Below are positions 17,289 through 28,300 of a DNA stretch of 64,000 nt, in pieces (within the stretch, counting starts at the first letter, position 1; the number at the start of each line of letters is the position of its first letter). The stretch covers positions 1 through 64,000 of the forward strand of contig NZ_QMEL01000001.1 in the NCBI RefSeq assembly GCF_003390885.1, given 5' to 3'. A program made the translations under genes and the position numbers. This DNA comes from Pelagibacterium sediminicola (GTDB taxonomy: Bacteria > Pseudomonadota > Alphaproteobacteria > Rhizobiales > Devosiaceae). The notes under the pieces are model-generated. The model did no database searches and had not been told where the DNA came from. It saw only the letters and a list, made by a program, of their open reading frames with translations.

Positions 17289-18412
17289 GCGATACCGATA
17301 CCGCCACCCCCATGCGCCTGCGCGCTGAATCGCCCCGCGTCACCCGCCTGTCCCGCAAGATGCTGGCTGGCGTCGGCGCGGTTGCGCTTCTCGGCATCGG
17401 CGGCGCGCTGATCTATGCGCTCCAGACCCGCGACGGGGGACCGGGAGGCGACGAACTCTATTCGACCGAGAACCGGCCCACGGCGGACGGCCTCGCCGGC
17501 CTGCCGAGCGACTACAGCGGCCCCGTGCTTGGCCCTGCGCTGCCCGGCGACCTCGGCCGTCCGATCCTCGACGCGCAGAACCGGGGACAGCCCATTGTAA
17601 CGCCGGCCATCACGACACCCGCCGTCGATCCAGAGGAAGAACGCCGCAGGGCCGAGGAAGAAGCCGCGCGCTTGAGCAACGTCTTTTTCCAGTCCGGCCC
17701 GCGCACGGGAGCGCCAGCCGGCACCGCCATGCCCGGCCTTGCCGGGCTTGGCCTCGGCGGGCAGCCCGCGACACAGGATCGCCACGCGGCTTTCCTCAGT
17801 GGCCCCGTGGACCGGCAGACCGTCGCGCCGGATCGTGTCGCGCCGCCGGCATCGCCCTATATCCTTCAGGCCGGGGCCGTGATCCCGGCTGCGCTCATCA
17901 CCGGCATCCGCTCCGACCTTCCGGGGCAGGTCACGGCGCAAGTAACCGAGAACGTCTATGACAGCCCGACCGGCTCGCTGCTGCTGATCCCGCAGGGAAC
18001 GCGCATCATCGGCCAATACGATGACGGCGTGACCTTCGGCCAGCGCCGCGTGTTGCTGGTGTGGAATCGCCTGATCCTGCCAGGCGGCCGTTCCATCGTC
18101 CTTGAGCGCCTGCCGGGCGCGGACGCCAGCGGCTATGCCGGCCTTGAGGACGGCGTCGATTATCATTGGTGGGATCTGATGAAGGCCGCAGGGCTGTCCA
18201 CGTTGCTTGGCATGGGCACGGAGCTGGCGACCGACGACGAGGACCGGCTTATCCGGGCAATTCGAGACGGGGCGCAGGATACCGTCAATCAGGCGGGACA
18301 GCAGATCGTGCAGCGCCAGTTGCAGGTCGCGCCGACGCTGACCATTCGGCCGGGCTTCCCGGTCAGGATTATCGTCACCCGCGACCTTGTGTTAGAGCCG
18401 ACAGGAGGTTGA
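17285..18412 (+). CDS. trbI: Conjugal transfer protein TrbI (VirB10-like)
   Basis: 375 residues from the ATG at 17285 (MSDTDTATPMRLRAESPRVT). A cytoplasmic N-terminus is followed by one membrane helix (MLAGVGAVALLGIGGALIYAL), a Pro-rich periplasmic linker, and the VirB10/TrbI beta-barrel domain (YILQAGAVIPAALITGIRSDLPGQ; LLIPQGTRIIGQYDD). It spans both membranes in the core complex. The last gene of the trb set proper; a small DUF2274 gene follows 2 bp later. Confidence 0.95.
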   Translation: MSDTDTATPMRLRAESPRVTRLSRKMLAGVGAVALLGIGGALIYALQTRDGGPGGDELYSTENRPTADGLAGLPSDYSGPVLGPALPGDLGRPILDAQNRGQPIVTPAITTPAVDPEEERRRAEEEAARLSNVFFQSGPRTGAPAGTAMPGLAGLGLGGQPATQDRHAAFLSGPVDRQTVAPDRVAPPASPYILQAGAVIPAALITGIRSDLPGQVTAQVTENVYDSPTGSLLLIPQGTRIIGQYDDGVTFGQRRVLLVWNRLILPGGRSIVLERLPGADASGYAGLEDGVDYHWWDLMKAAGLSTLLGMGTELATDDEDRLIRAIRDGAQDTVNQAGQQIVQRQLQVAPTLTIRPGFPVRIIVTRDLVLEPTGG

Positions 18413-18414
18413 CC

Positions 18415-18636
18415 GTGACCAAGCTGAAACTCGGACCGCTCCCCGACGACAAGCCGGTCAAGGTGACGGTGGAGCTGCCCGCGTCGCTTCACCGCGATCT
18501 GGTCGCCTATGCCGAGGTGCTGGCCCGCTATAGCGGCCAGCCCGCCGCCGACCCCATCAGGCTCATCGTGCCGATGCTGGAGCGGTTCATCGCCACGGAT
18601 CGCGGTTTCGCCAAGGCACGACGCGCTGCAAGCTAA
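18415..18636 (+). CDS. DUF2274 protein at the end of the trb operon
   Basis: Seventy-three residues from a GTG at 18415, preceded by AGGAGG (in ACAGGAGGTTGACC). The sequence KLKLGPLPDDKPVKVTVELPASLHRDLVAYAEVLAR matches the DUF2274 family that regularly ends alphaproteobacterial trb operons. The pattern of short strand plus two helices suggests a ribbon-helix-helix regulator; that role is an inference. Confidence 0.85.
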   Translation: MTKLKLGPLPDDKPVKVTVELPASLHRDLVAYAEVLARYSGQPAADPIRLIVPMLERFIATDRGFAKARRAAS

Positions 18637-18771
18637 GTCCCAACCCGCAGGGGTGCCGCCAGCGCATAGGCGCAAATGCGGCACGCTACAGCCCGCCGAC
18701 TGCCCTCCATGGTTCGATTAATTCCGGGGCCTTGAGCGTCCCGGAGTCCACACCGAACCAAGGAGGATTCC

Positions 18772-19089
18772 ATGTGCGCAGAGCGCCGCCGCGCCCGAAA
18801 AGGGCGACCGCGACAGTCGATCCCCGAACCACTTCCCGACGATCTTTTCGATTACGCTGACGATCCCACGCCGGACGGCCGAACGCGAGCCAGCGACACG
18901 CCACTTCTCGGCCCGGATGGACAGAGGATGCGTGTCACGGACGATTGGCCGGAGGACATTCCCGTCACCGAGGCCGAGATTGACGTGTTCGAGCGTTGGT
19001 TCGGCGATGTGTTCGACGAACTCTTGAGCCCGCGAAAGCCGGATGACAGCTTGTATTTCCTATCACAGATTGATAGGAAAAAGGCGTGA
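18772..19089 (+). CDS. Hypothetical small acidic protein in the mobile element
   Basis: 105 residues, preceded by AAGGAGG. A basic N-terminus (RRRARKGRPRQSIPEP) is followed by an acidic, aromatic-rich body (LPDDLFDYADDPTPDG; EAEIDVFERWFGDVFDELL). No recognised family. Its stop overlaps the start of the TumE-like toxin gene by 4 bp, so the three genes to 19834 look like one transcript. It could be an extra part of the toxin-antitoxin module or an element-specific accessory. Confidence 0.6.
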   Translation: MCAERRRARKGRPRQSIPEPLPDDLFDYADDPTPDGRTRASDTPLLGPDGQRMRVTDDWPEDIPVTEAEIDVFERWFGDVFDELLSPRKPDDSLYFLSQIDRKKA

Positions 19090-19439
19090 GCGGTCATCGT
19101 GATCCGGGCCTCGACACGCTTCTGGACCTCGACGGACAGATGCTCTTTGTCGATCCCGAAGGCGGCTATTGGGTGAAGTTTGTCGTCACCCGCGTTCCGG
19201 CCTCGCCGGAAAAGCCGCATGGCCTCGATTATTCGCTCACGCTTCACGGGCCTTCGGGCGAACGGCTGGTCGGCCTCGACAATGCCCATCCGGTCGGCCG
19301 AGGCAGACGCGGCGAACCGATGGACCATCGGCACCGCCTCCAGACCGTGAAGCCTTACGCCTACGAGGATGCGGCCACGCTGCTGGCCGACTTCTGGCAG
19401 GCGGTGGACGCGGTTTTGAAGGAGCGAGGTGCCCTATGA
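19086..19439 (+). CDS. tumE: TumE-like (DUF6516) toxin of a type II toxin-antitoxin pair
   Basis: 117 residues. The patterns LLDLDGQMLFVDPEGGYWVKFVVTRV and HGLDYSLTLHGPSGERLVGLDNAH are those of the DUF6516/TumE toxin family, followed by HHHR-type residues (PMDHRHRLQ) and a helical C-terminus. The next gene is a TumA-like DNA-binding antitoxin in 4-bp overlap, the standard toxin-first order for this pair. Beside the recombinase, it probably stabilises the mobile element in the host. The target is not deducible from sequence. Confidence 0.7.
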   Translation: MSGHRDPGLDTLLDLDGQMLFVDPEGGYWVKFVVTRVPASPEKPHGLDYSLTLHGPSGERLVGLDNAHPVGRGRRGEPMDHRHRLQTVKPYAYEDAATLLADFWQAVDAVLKERGAL

Positions 19440-19834
19440 CCACATTGAAAGTCGGGATTGCCGACTATGAAGAAATGAAGGCCCGCACCATGCGGATTGC
19501 CAAGGGCGAGGAAAAGCCCGCGCCCGGCGACCCGAAGGTGTGGTTCACCTCGACCGAATCCTTCGCCAAGGTGCTGTCGGCCGGGAACCGCGAGTTGCTT
19601 CGCGTCATCGCCGAGAAAGCCCCGGCATCGCTGGAAGAACTGGCGGAAATCACCGGCCGGGCCGGCTCCAATCTGTCACGCACCCTCAAAACGATGGAGA
19701 GCTACGGCCTTGTGCGGCTTGAGCCGGGCCACGGCCGCAAGCTTGCGCCCAAGGTGGTTCATGACCGCGTGGAGCTGGCGCTGCCCCTGATCGACCGCCC
19801 CAAGGCGAAGAAGGCTATGGGAGACCGGCCATGA
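19436..19834 (+). CDS. tumA: TumA-like (HVO_A0114-type) winged-helix antitoxin/regulator
   Basis: 132 residues from the ATG at 19436. A winged helix-turn-helix spans the middle (RELLRVIAEKAPASLEELAEITGRAGSNLSRTLKTMESYGLVRLEPGHGRK), typical of the HVO_A0114 family that partners TumE toxins. It would bind and neutralise the toxin and repress the operon. It overlaps tumE by 4 bp and the recombinase gene by 4 bp, so recombinase expression may be tied to this operon's autoregulation. Confidence 0.72.
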   Translation: MTTLKVGIADYEEMKARTMRIAKGEEKPAPGDPKVWFTSTESFAKVLSAGNRELLRVIAEKAPASLEELAEITGRAGSNLSRTLKTMESYGLVRLEPGHGRKLAPKVVHDRVELALPLIDRPKAKKAMGDRP

Positions 19835-21459
19835 ACATGCACTGCCCAACCGTTACCGCCCGCGCCGCGCTTTACCTTCGCGTCTCAACTGCCCGGCAGG
19901 CCGAGCATGACATTTCCATTCCCGACCAGAAGCGGCAGGGCGAAGCCTATTGCGAGCAACGGGGCTACCAGCTCGTTGAAACCTATGTCGAGCCCGGCGC
20001 AACCGCCACCAACGACAAGCGCCCCGAGTTCCAGCGCATGATCGAGGCCGGTACGTCCAAGCCCGCGCCGTTCGACGTGGTGGTGGTCCATTCGTTCAGC
20101 CGCTTCTTCCGCGATCACTTCGAGATGGAGTTCTACGTTCGCAAGCTGGCGAAGAACGGCGTCAAGCTGGTGTCCATCACGCAGGAGATGGGCGACGACC
20201 CCATGCACCAGATGATGCGGCAGATCATGGCGCTGTTCGACGAATACCAGTCCAAGGAGAACGCCAAGCACGTCCTACGCCCCATGAACGAGAACGCCCG
20301 CCAAGGCTTCTGGAACGGCGCACGACCTCCTATCGGCTATCGCATCGTCGCGGCCGAGCAGCGGGGATCGAAGATCAAGAAGAAGCTGGAGATCGACCCG
20401 CTGCACGCCGACACCGTGCGGCTGATCTATCGGCTCTATCTCGAAGGTGACGGCAAGTCCGGCGCAATGGGCGTCAAGGCTATTGCCACTTATCTCAACG
20501 AGCACGGCTTCTTCACCCGTGATGGTGGCAAATGGGGTCTAGCGCAAATCCACGCCATCCTTACCCGCACCACCTATATCGGCGAGCACAGGTTCAATAC
20601 GCGCTCGCACAAGGACCGGGAGAAGAAGCCGGAGAGCGAAGTCGCCATCATGGCCGTTCCACCTCTGATCGAACGCGAAATATTCGACGCTGTGCAAGCG
20701 CGTTTGAGGTCGCGCGATCCTTTGGTGACGCCAGCCCGCGTATCCAGCGGCCCCACGCTGCTTACCGGCATTTGCTTCTGCGCCAAGTGCGGAGGTGCCA
20801 TGACACTACGCACTGGAAAGGGAAGCGCTGGGCAGACATACCGCTATTACACCTGCTCGACCAAGGCGCGGCAGGGCAAGACCGGCTGCAAGGGCCGCAC
20901 GATCCCGATGGACAAGCTGGACCGTCTTGTCGCCGATCATATCGGAGATCGGCTGCTCCAGCCCAAGCGACTGGAAACTGTCCTCGCCAGCGTCATCGAC
21001 CGGCGGCAGGAGCGAGCCGAGCGCCGCCGCGAGCATCTTGCCGAACTTCACAGGCGAATCACGGAAGCCGACCAGCGGCTCGGTCGTCTCTTTGACGCCA
21101 TCGAAGCCGGCATGGTGGACAAGGACGACGCCATGGCAAAAGAGCGCATGGCGAGCCTAAAGGCGTTACGGGATCAGGCCGCTGCGGACGCCGAGCGTAC
21201 CCAGCTCGCGCTCGACAGTTCAGGCAATCAAAGCGTCAGCCCGGAAATGCTCAAGGGCTTCGCCCGCAAAGCCCGCGAACGGATACGACTCGACGATGGC
21301 GGCTACCGACGCGACCATCTGCGCGCTCTGGCGCAGCGCGTCGAGGTCGCCGACGACGAGGTTCGCATCATGGGATCGAAGTCGGAACTGCTGCGAACGC
21401 TGGTCGCCGCTTCAAGCGTAGAAACGGCGGCGTTCGGCGTTCATAGTTCTGTTCTGAAA

Positions 21460-21489
<30 letters not shown>
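19831..21489 (+). CDS. Large serine recombinase (integrase of the mobile element)
   Basis: 552 residues. The resolvase domain carries catalytic Ser19 ([15 protein letters not shown]) and Arg residues in [17 protein letters not shown]. The Recombinase domain ([20 protein letters not shown]) and a zinc ribbon ([18 protein letters not shown]...[17 protein letters not shown]) follow, then a coiled-coil arm. It inserts and excises DNA by cutting all four strands. The last ten codons ([10 protein letters not shown]) are read from the antisense of the adjoining tRNA-Arg 3' end, so the C-terminus depends on the attachment site. The start overlaps the tumA-like gene. Confidence 0.93.
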
Positions 21490-21536
<47 letters not shown>

Positions 21537-21641
21537 TTCGCACGGCGCGGGCCGGGCGGAATTGGCGGGAAACTAATTGAAGGTCCGGCGAAGTGCAACT
21601 GTTTGATTGCGAACTTCGTGCAGCGGTATCGGGGCGGTGAT

Positions 21642-22325
21642 TCAGAAGGGAACAGGGGTCTGAAAATCCACGGCCTCGCCGGTGGCCGGGTGGATGAAGC
21701 CCAGATGGGCCGCGTGCAGGTTCAGCCTTGGCGCGGCGGCCAGCGCCGGGCCCGTTGCGTAAAATTCATCGCCGATGATGGGATGCCCGATCGCGCGCAT
21801 ATGGACGCGCAACTGATGCGTGCGGCCCGTGACGGGCGTCAGGCGCAGCCGGGTGATGCTTCCCTCGCGCGCTATCACCGCCCAACGGGTCTGGGCGGAG
21901 CGGCCGCGCTCGTGGTCGACCTGCTGGCGCGGCTTGTTCTCCCAGTCGGTGGCAAGGGGCAGATCGACAAATCCTTCATCTTCTTCCGGCGCGCCCCAGA
22001 CCCTTGCGATATAGATCTTGCGGGTCAGGCGCTTCTCGAACTGGATGCCCAGCCGTCCATGGGTCCATTTGTCCCTGGCCATGACGATGATGCCCGAGGT
22101 GTCCTTGTCGAGCCGGTGCACGGTGCCAGCGCCGGGCCAGCGTTCGAGCACACGGGTCTGCAGGCTATCGGAAAGCGCGGGGTCCTTGCCCGGCACGCTC
22201 AACAGGCCCGAGGGCTTATCAAGGACGATCAGGTGCTCGTCCTCATGGAGCACCGAGAGCCAAGGCTCGCGCGGCGGATCGTAAACAAAGGTCTTGGGCA
22301 TCGGGTTAAGCATGGCAAAGTGCAT
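21642..22325 (-). CDS. rluA: RluA-family pseudouridine synthase
   Basis: 227 residues. Catalytic Asp73 sits in the family motif HRLDKDTSG (70-78), with the RTHQLRVH and [10 protein letters not shown] motifs later. The length and lack of an S4 domain fit RluA, which makes pseudouridine in 23S rRNA (position 746) and some tRNAs at position 32 in E. coli; RNA specificity here is inferred. The start is uncertain: ATGs at 22325, 22313 and 22301 are in frame and homologues often begin near [10 protein letters not shown]. It is the first clearly chromosomal gene after the element. Confidence 0.85.
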   Translation of the reverse strand: MHFAMLNPMPKTFVYDPPREPWLSVLHEDEHLIVLDKPSGLLSVPGKDPALSDSLQTRVLERWPGAGTVHRLDKDTSGIIVMARDKWTHGRLGIQFEKRLTRKIYIARVWGAPEEDEGFVDLPLATDWENKPRQQVDHERGRSAQTRWAVIAREGSITRLRLTPVTGRTHQLRVHMRAIGHPIIGDEFYATGPALAAAPRLNLHAAHLGFIHPATGEAVDFQTPVPF

Positions 22326-22449
22326 AGAGCATTTTGGCGCCCGAAGGCAATTTGCCGCGTTCTGGCCGTGAATTTGCCATACGGGTTCCCATTATGGGCG
22401 CAACTGTGGTAGCGGGAAAGGGCGCGCCAGTGATCTTGAGCGGGGAGAA

Positions 22450-23271
22450 ATGACAGCCATGCCGGCACGAAAGCTGCTCGCACTTGCTGCCGCCCTTCTC
22501 ATCGGGCTTGCCGCGCTTCCGGCCAAGGCCGACGAGCGCGCCTATATCAATCTCCTCATCCAGTATTACGCCGATTACTACGATGTGCCCGCCGACCTCG
22601 TCCACCGCGTGGTCATCCGGGAATCGACCTATAATCCGCGAGCCCGGAACGGGCCCTATTGGGGGCTGATGCAGATCCTGCCCGAAACGGCGCGCACCAT
22701 GGGCTTCAAGGGCAAGCCCGAGGACCTGCTCGATGCGGAAACCAACCTCATCTACGCAGTCAAATATCTGCGCGGCGCCTATATCGTGGCCGGGGGCAAT
22801 CACGATGCCGCCGTCCGGCACTATGCGCGCGGCTATTATTACGCCGCCCGCGACAGGGGCTTGCTCGAAGAAACGGGGCTTCGCCCCGGCCCCCTCTCGC
22901 CGGCGGCACCCACCCCGCCCACGGCTGTTGCGGCAGTCGAGACGCCCCCTGCGCCTCCCGCCCCCATCCCCCAGTTCGACGCGCCCGTGGTCGTGGCGCT
23001 CGGTTTTTTGCCCCCGCAACGTCCTGAAACTCTTGCCGTGCGCACCGGGACCAGCCCCGCGCTCGAGGCGATCGATGCGGCGGATGGAAGTGCGTCAGCG
23101 CCACCCCGGCAGAGCGCGGGAAACAATCTGGGGGCCTCCATCCTCACCGCCTCGGCCTACAGAAACGCCAATCCCGGACTGGAACTCAGGCCCGCCGTTG
23201 ACATGTTCGAGGGCACGTTTTCCATGCTCGATGCCATTTCAAAGGCCCAAAACGGGGCCGATTTGCCGTAA
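22450..23271 (+). CDS. Lytic transglycosylase, SLT domain, secreted
   Basis: 273 residues from the ATG at 22450, preceded by GGGGAG. A Sec signal peptide (LLALAAALLIGLAALPAKA) is followed by a compact SLT lysozyme-like domain. The catalytic Glu58 is in VVIRESTYNPRA and the GLMQI motif at 72-76. It cleaves peptidoglycan between MurNAc and GlcNAc, forming the 1,6-anhydro end. The C-terminal half is Pro/Ala-rich and not recognised. It stands alone between rluA and tamA. Confidence 0.88.
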   Translation: MTAMPARKLLALAAALLIGLAALPAKADERAYINLLIQYYADYYDVPADLVHRVVIRESTYNPRARNGPYWGLMQILPETARTMGFKGKPEDLLDAETNLIYAVKYLRGAYIVAGGNHDAAVRHYARGYYYAARDRGLLEETGLRPGPLSPAAPTPPTAVAAVETPPAPPAPIPQFDAPVVVALGFLPPQRPETLAVRTGTSPALEAIDAADGSASAPPRQSAGNNLGASILTASAYRNANPGLELRPAVDMFEGTFSMLDAISKAQNGADLP

Positions 23272-23392
23272 CGGTCCGCGCTTAGGGGTGACCCGAGAGC
23301 AGCTTTTGTGGTAGGCTTTTGCATCAATTGCGGCCGAGGTCCCAAGCGGGGGGTGCGCATGCGGGATGGATTGAATTGATTGCGTACCAGCC

Positions 23393-25306
23393 GTGAAGCC
23401 ATTTGAAACCTCAAGGATTGCCGCGCTCGTTCTCGCGCTCGGGCTTTTCGCCCAGCCTGCGGTGGCGTTCGAGCTGTTCGGCATCAATTTTTTCGGCGGG
23501 GACAGCAGCGAGGACGCCGAAGCGATCATCGCCGATCCCCGCACCTATGAACTGACGCTGGAAACCGGCGCCGATGCGGCGCTCGATGAGGCGTTGCGCG
23601 CCGCATCGAGCCTGTGGACCGCCCGCGAACAGCCCGCTTCGGGCGCTCCGGGCCTTCTGGCGCGGGCGCGGGGCGATTATGCGCGGCTGCTCGCAGCGCT
23701 TTACAACCACGGCTATTATGGGGGGGCGATCTCCATCCGCGTCGATGGGCGGGAAGCCAATTCCATTCCGCCCGACGCACGGGTGAACGAACCCGCTCTC
23801 GTCGCCGTCACCGTCAATCCGGGCCGCCAGTTCCGCTTCGGCAGGCTCGATGTCGTCAATCGCGCGCCTGAGGCCACCGACCGGCGCGATGTGGTCGAGG
23901 CGCCCCGGGAGCGCGGTTTTGTCGAGGGAGACGTGGCGCGGGCCACTGTCATTTCGCAGGCCGAGCAGCTTTTCGTCCAGGCCTGGCGGCAGCAGGGACA
24001 CGCCAAGGCCAGGATCGGGTCGCGCGAGGTCGTCGCCGACCACGCAACGGGTCTGCTCGATGTGCGCATAACGCTCGATCCCGGGCGCTATGCAACGATC
24101 GGGCCGGTTGTTGTCGAGGGCGCCGAAAACATGGCCCCCGATTTCGTCGTGCGGCAGACCGGGCTCGTGCCGGGCGCAGAATACGACCCCGACGACATCG
24201 CGCTGGCCCGCGAGCGGCTGGCGCGGCTCGATGTGTTCCGGGCGCTTCGGATCGAGGCCGCCGAAACCGTCAGCCCGGATTCGTCGCTCCCCTTCACCGT
24301 TTTCGTCCAGGAGCAGGCGTTGCGGCGCTTCGGTGTCGGCGCGACGTTCTCGACCATCGACGGGCTGGGGGTGGAAGGGTTCTGGCTGCACCGCAACCTG
24401 TTCGGGCAGGCCGAAAGGCTCAGGCTCGACGCCAGGATTGCCGGGATCGGCTGGCCGGTCGATACCGCCGAGTTCGACTATGCGTTCGGCGGCACGTTCA
24501 CCAAGCCCGGTATCTTCACCCCCGATACCGATCTGATGACCGCCGTTTCGGTCCAGCGCACGGTGCTGCCGCTCTATACGGAAACCTCGGCTGGCGGAAG
24601 GATCGGGCTTAGTCACCTTTTCACCGACCAGATCAGCGCCGAGGGCGGCTTCCAGATCAAGCATTCGCTGTTCGAGAACGACCGGACGTTCGGCGCCAAC
24701 CGCAATTTCACGACCGTTGGCCTTTACGGCGCGGGAACGTTCGACAATCGCGATTCCCAGCTCGATCCCTCCGAGGGCTTTTATATCGCGGGGACCATCG
24801 ATCCGGTTTACGAATTTGAATATCGCAACGCCATCGTCCGGGCCACCGCAGAGGCGCGGACCTATTTCGGGTTCGGGGCGGACAACAACGTGATCCTTGC
24901 GGGCCGGGTGCGCGCCGGGGCGCTGGCCGGGCCGGCGCTGGGTGAAATTCCGCCCGACATGCTGTTTTTCGCAGGCGGCGGCGGCTCGGTGCGCGGCTAT
25001 GGCTACCGCTCGATCGGGGTGGACGACGGTACGGGCCGGGTGACCGGCGGGCGCTATCTGCTCGAGGCTTCGATCGAGGCGCGCGCCCGGTTCACGGACG
25101 AATGGGGCGCGGTGGCGTTCGTCGATGGCGGTTATGTCGCCGCCGATACCTTCCCCGGCCTCGACCAGTTGCGGCTGGGGGCGGGCGTCGGGGTGCGCTA
25201 TCATACCGGGCTGGGGCCGATCAGGCTCGATCTCGCCCTGCCGCTCAACAAGCGCGCGGGTGATCCCGACTATGCGCTTTATGTAGGGATAGGACAGGCG
25301 TTTTGA
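23393..25306 (+). CDS. tamA: Outer-membrane translocation/assembly protein TamA (BamA superfamily)
   Basis: 637 residues from a GTG. A signal peptide (IAALVLALGLFAQPAVAF) precedes three POTRA-type domains (about 40-290) and a 16-strand Bac_surface_Ag barrel. The barrel shows ATFSTIDGLGVEGFWLHRNLFGQ and the GGGGSVRGYGYRSIG loop-6 motif (VRGY), ending in aromatic IGQAF. With TamB, which starts 4 bp before its stop, it forms the TAM complex linking the two membranes for outer-membrane protein insertion and lipid transport. Size, domains and pairing all fit TamA. Confidence 0.93.
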   Translation: MKPFETSRIAALVLALGLFAQPAVAFELFGINFFGGDSSEDAEAIIADPRTYELTLETGADAALDEALRAASSLWTAREQPASGAPGLLARARGDYARLLAALYNHGYYGGAISIRVDGREANSIPPDARVNEPALVAVTVNPGRQFRFGRLDVVNRAPEATDRRDVVEAPRERGFVEGDVARATVISQAEQLFVQAWRQQGHAKARIGSREVVADHATGLLDVRITLDPGRYATIGPVVVEGAENMAPDFVVRQTGLVPGAEYDPDDIALARERLARLDVFRALRIEAAETVSPDSSLPFTVFVQEQALRRFGVGATFSTIDGLGVEGFWLHRNLFGQAERLRLDARIAGIGWPVDTAEFDYAFGGTFTKPGIFTPDTDLMTAVSVQRTVLPLYTETSAGGRIGLSHLFTDQISAEGGFQIKHSLFENDRTFGANRNFTTVGLYGAGTFDNRDSQLDPSEGFYIAGTIDPVYEFEYRNAIVRATAEARTYFGFGADNNVILAGRVRAGALAGPALGEIPPDMLFFAGGGGSVRGYGYRSIGVDDGTGRVTGGRYLLEASIEARARFTDEWGAVAFVDGGYVAADTFPGLDQLRLGAGVGVRYHTGLGPIRLDLALPLNKRAGDPDYALYVGIGQAF

Positions 25307-28300
25307 GGTCTCTGGCCGCTCTTTGCTGCGCCGGTGCGCTGGCGCTGGCTCCGGTTGCCGCCCCGGCGCAGGAGGCCGAGGAAAGCCTCCTCGATACGCT
25401 GGCGCGCGCGGCAACGCTCGATGCCGAGGCGCAGCGCTCGGGCCTTGTCTCGTTCGTCGAGAACCAGATTTCCTCGCCCGACCGGCAGATAAGGCTCACC
25501 AATATCGAGGGGGCGCTGTCCTCGGAAGCCTCGATCGGCCAGATCACCATTTCCGATACCGAGGGCATCTGGCTGATCATCGAGAACGCCGCGATCAACT
25601 GGAACCAGGGCGCGCTGCTGTTCGGGCGCCTCGAGGTGCGCTCGCTTTCCGCCGATTCCATCACCTACGTTCGCAATCCCGTTTCCACCGAGGAACCGGG
25701 CATGCCCTCGCCAGAAGCAGGCGGGTTCTCCGTACCCGAATTTCCCGTCGCGATCGTTCTTGAAAGCCTTTCCGTACCCCGCGTCCGGTTCGGCGAGGAG
25801 GTTTTCGGGCTCGGTTCGGAAATCTCGGTGTCCGGATCGATGACCCTCGAAGGCGGCGCCATCGACGCCGAGTTCGATATCGAACGGCTGGACGGTCCGG
25901 GCGGCACGCTTGCCCTCGATCTCGCCTACGCCAATGAAACCCGCGAAATCGATCTCGACCTGCAACTGATCGAGCCGGAGAACGGAATTCTCGCCAACCT
26001 TCTCAATATCGAGGGTCGCCCCGAGATCGCATTGGGGCTATCGGGCGCAGGCCCCATTGAGGACCTCTCGGTGGCTCTGACTTTCGATGCAGGCAACCAG
26101 CGCATTCTCACCGGCGCAGGAACCCTCAACGAGAGCACCCGGGGGCTTGCTATCGATGCAGCGCTCGAAGGACCGGTCGCCGATATCCTTCCCGCTGCCT
26201 ATGGCGATTTCTTCGGGGCGCAAACCACGCTCGCACTCAACGCGTTATTGCCCGATGCCGGGGGGCTGGATCTGATGCAGCTCAACCTTTCGGGCGGCCA
26301 GCTTTCCCTCAACGCCACCGGAGCGACGACTGCCGACTGGTTCTTGCGCCGTCTCGACATCAAGGGCGAGATCGGGATTGCCGATGACGGGCCCGTGACC
26401 CTGCCCGTGCCGGGCGCCACGACAAAGATAGATCGGGGGCGGTTCTCGGTAGATTTCGGGGCGGAAGATTCCGAGTACTGGCTGGGCACGCTCGAGGTCC
26501 AAGGGCTCGAAACTCCCGATTTCGGCGCGGAGCGCTTCGCTCTTACAGCCAACGGCATCGCCGCCAATCTTGACGATCCTGCCACCCGGCGCATCACCTT
26601 CAACGGTGACGGCACCGCTGAAGGCATTGCCGCCCGCTCGCCTGAAATCGCAGATGCGCTGGGTGCGCGCATCGGCTTTGGCGTCGCGGGGCTCTGGGAG
26701 GCGGGTGATCCGGTGCAACTGGCGCAATTGCGCCTGGTGGGCCAGGCACTCCTGCTCGAAATGGCGGGCGAGATCGACGGCGGCGTTTTTGAGGGCGATA
26801 TCGCGCTCGATGCCGATACGCTCGCTCCGTTCTCGGGGCTGGCCGGGCGCGATCTGTCGGGCGCCATTGCCCTCGATGCCGCCGGCACGCTTTCCCCCGC
26901 CATCGGGGGGTTCGATCTGACGCTTGACGGGACGGCGCGCGACCTTTCGGTCGGCGAGCCGGTCGCCGACAGCCTGATCGGCGGCGAGGCGCAGCTTTCG
27001 GGCCGCATCGCGCGGACTGAGGCGGGCATCGTGGCGGAGAACTTTGCGCTGACGACCTCCGAGGTCTCGCTCACCGCCGACGGAACGTTCTCCAGCAACG
27101 CGGCCGATTTCGGGTTCGATATCGTTCTGGCCGACCTTGCCGCGCTTTCGCCCGACGCGACCGGAGAACTGACCGTTTCGGGAACGGCTGCGGGGGAAGA
27201 GGGCGTCCTTGACCTGGTGCTTACGGCAACCGTGCCGCAGGGCGAGTTGGCCGACCGTGCGCTGCGCGACGCCCGGATCGGGTTTACCGGCATCAACCGC
27301 GAGACCGGCCTTGTCGGTGAGGTCGAAGGCACCGCGTTCCTCGAAGGGCATCGGATTTCGCTCCATTCGGGCATCGACGCCAATGCCGAGCGCCTGGTCC
27401 TCTCGGATATCGCCTTCTCTGCGCCCGGCACGGACCTCTCGGGCAATCTCAACCGCCTCGCCTCGGGGCTCTTGGAGGGCCGGATAGCGCTCAACGCCCC
27501 CAATATCGAGACCGCCGCCGCGCTGGCGCTGGTCGAGGCGCGGGGAGCGGCAACCGCCAATATCAGGCTGACGCGCGGCGACGGCACGCAATCGGCCTTC
27601 GTCAGCGCCAATCTCGACAACATCGTTTTCGGCGACATTGCGCTCCGCTCGGGCCGCATCGAGGGCGCGGTGGTCAATCTCTTCGATGTGCCCACCATCG
27701 ACGGCACCGTCGAAGCGTCGGGTGCGTCGGCGGGCGGGCTCGACATCGAAACCCTGCAATTGACCGCCAACGCCACGGGCCGCAACACGCAATTTTCCGG
27801 CTCCGCGCGGCTCGCCAACCAGACCGATGCGACCCTTTCCGGTTCGCTCGCGCCGATAACCGACGGCTACCGCATCGCGCTCGAGAATTTCTCTCTGGCG
27901 CAAGGCGAGCTTTCGGCGCGGTTGAGCGCGCCGGCAACGCTTACCGTTGCCAATGACACGGTCCAGTTCTCAGGCGTCGATCTGGCCATAGGATCGGGCC
28001 GCATCAGTGCCACCGGCAGCGCGGGCGAAACCCTCGACATCGCGCTCGAAGTCACCGCTCTCCCCCTCAACATCGCCAACACCGTCGTTCCCGGCCTTGG
28101 CCTCGCCGGCACGCTCGATGGTACAGCCCGGATTTCGGGGACCCCGAGCGATCCGCGCGCCACATTCGCGATCGAGGGGGGCGGGCTTGGCGCGGCGGCG
28201 ATAAACGAATTGGGGATCGCACCCTTGAGCGTTTCGTCCGAGGGCAGCTTTGCCGACAACCGGGTAACGCTCACCAATGCGCGCGCGACGGGGTCGCAGG

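Noticed and set aside
23411-25414. Minus-strand 667-residue open frame opposite tamA
   Set aside because: Arg/Pro/Gly-rich shadow of a high-GC gene; the plus strand has a full TamA with signal peptide, POTRA domains and barrel.
26199-27903. Two long minus-strand frames opposite tamB
   Set aside because: Low-complexity shadows of the repetitive TamB beta region; no motifs.
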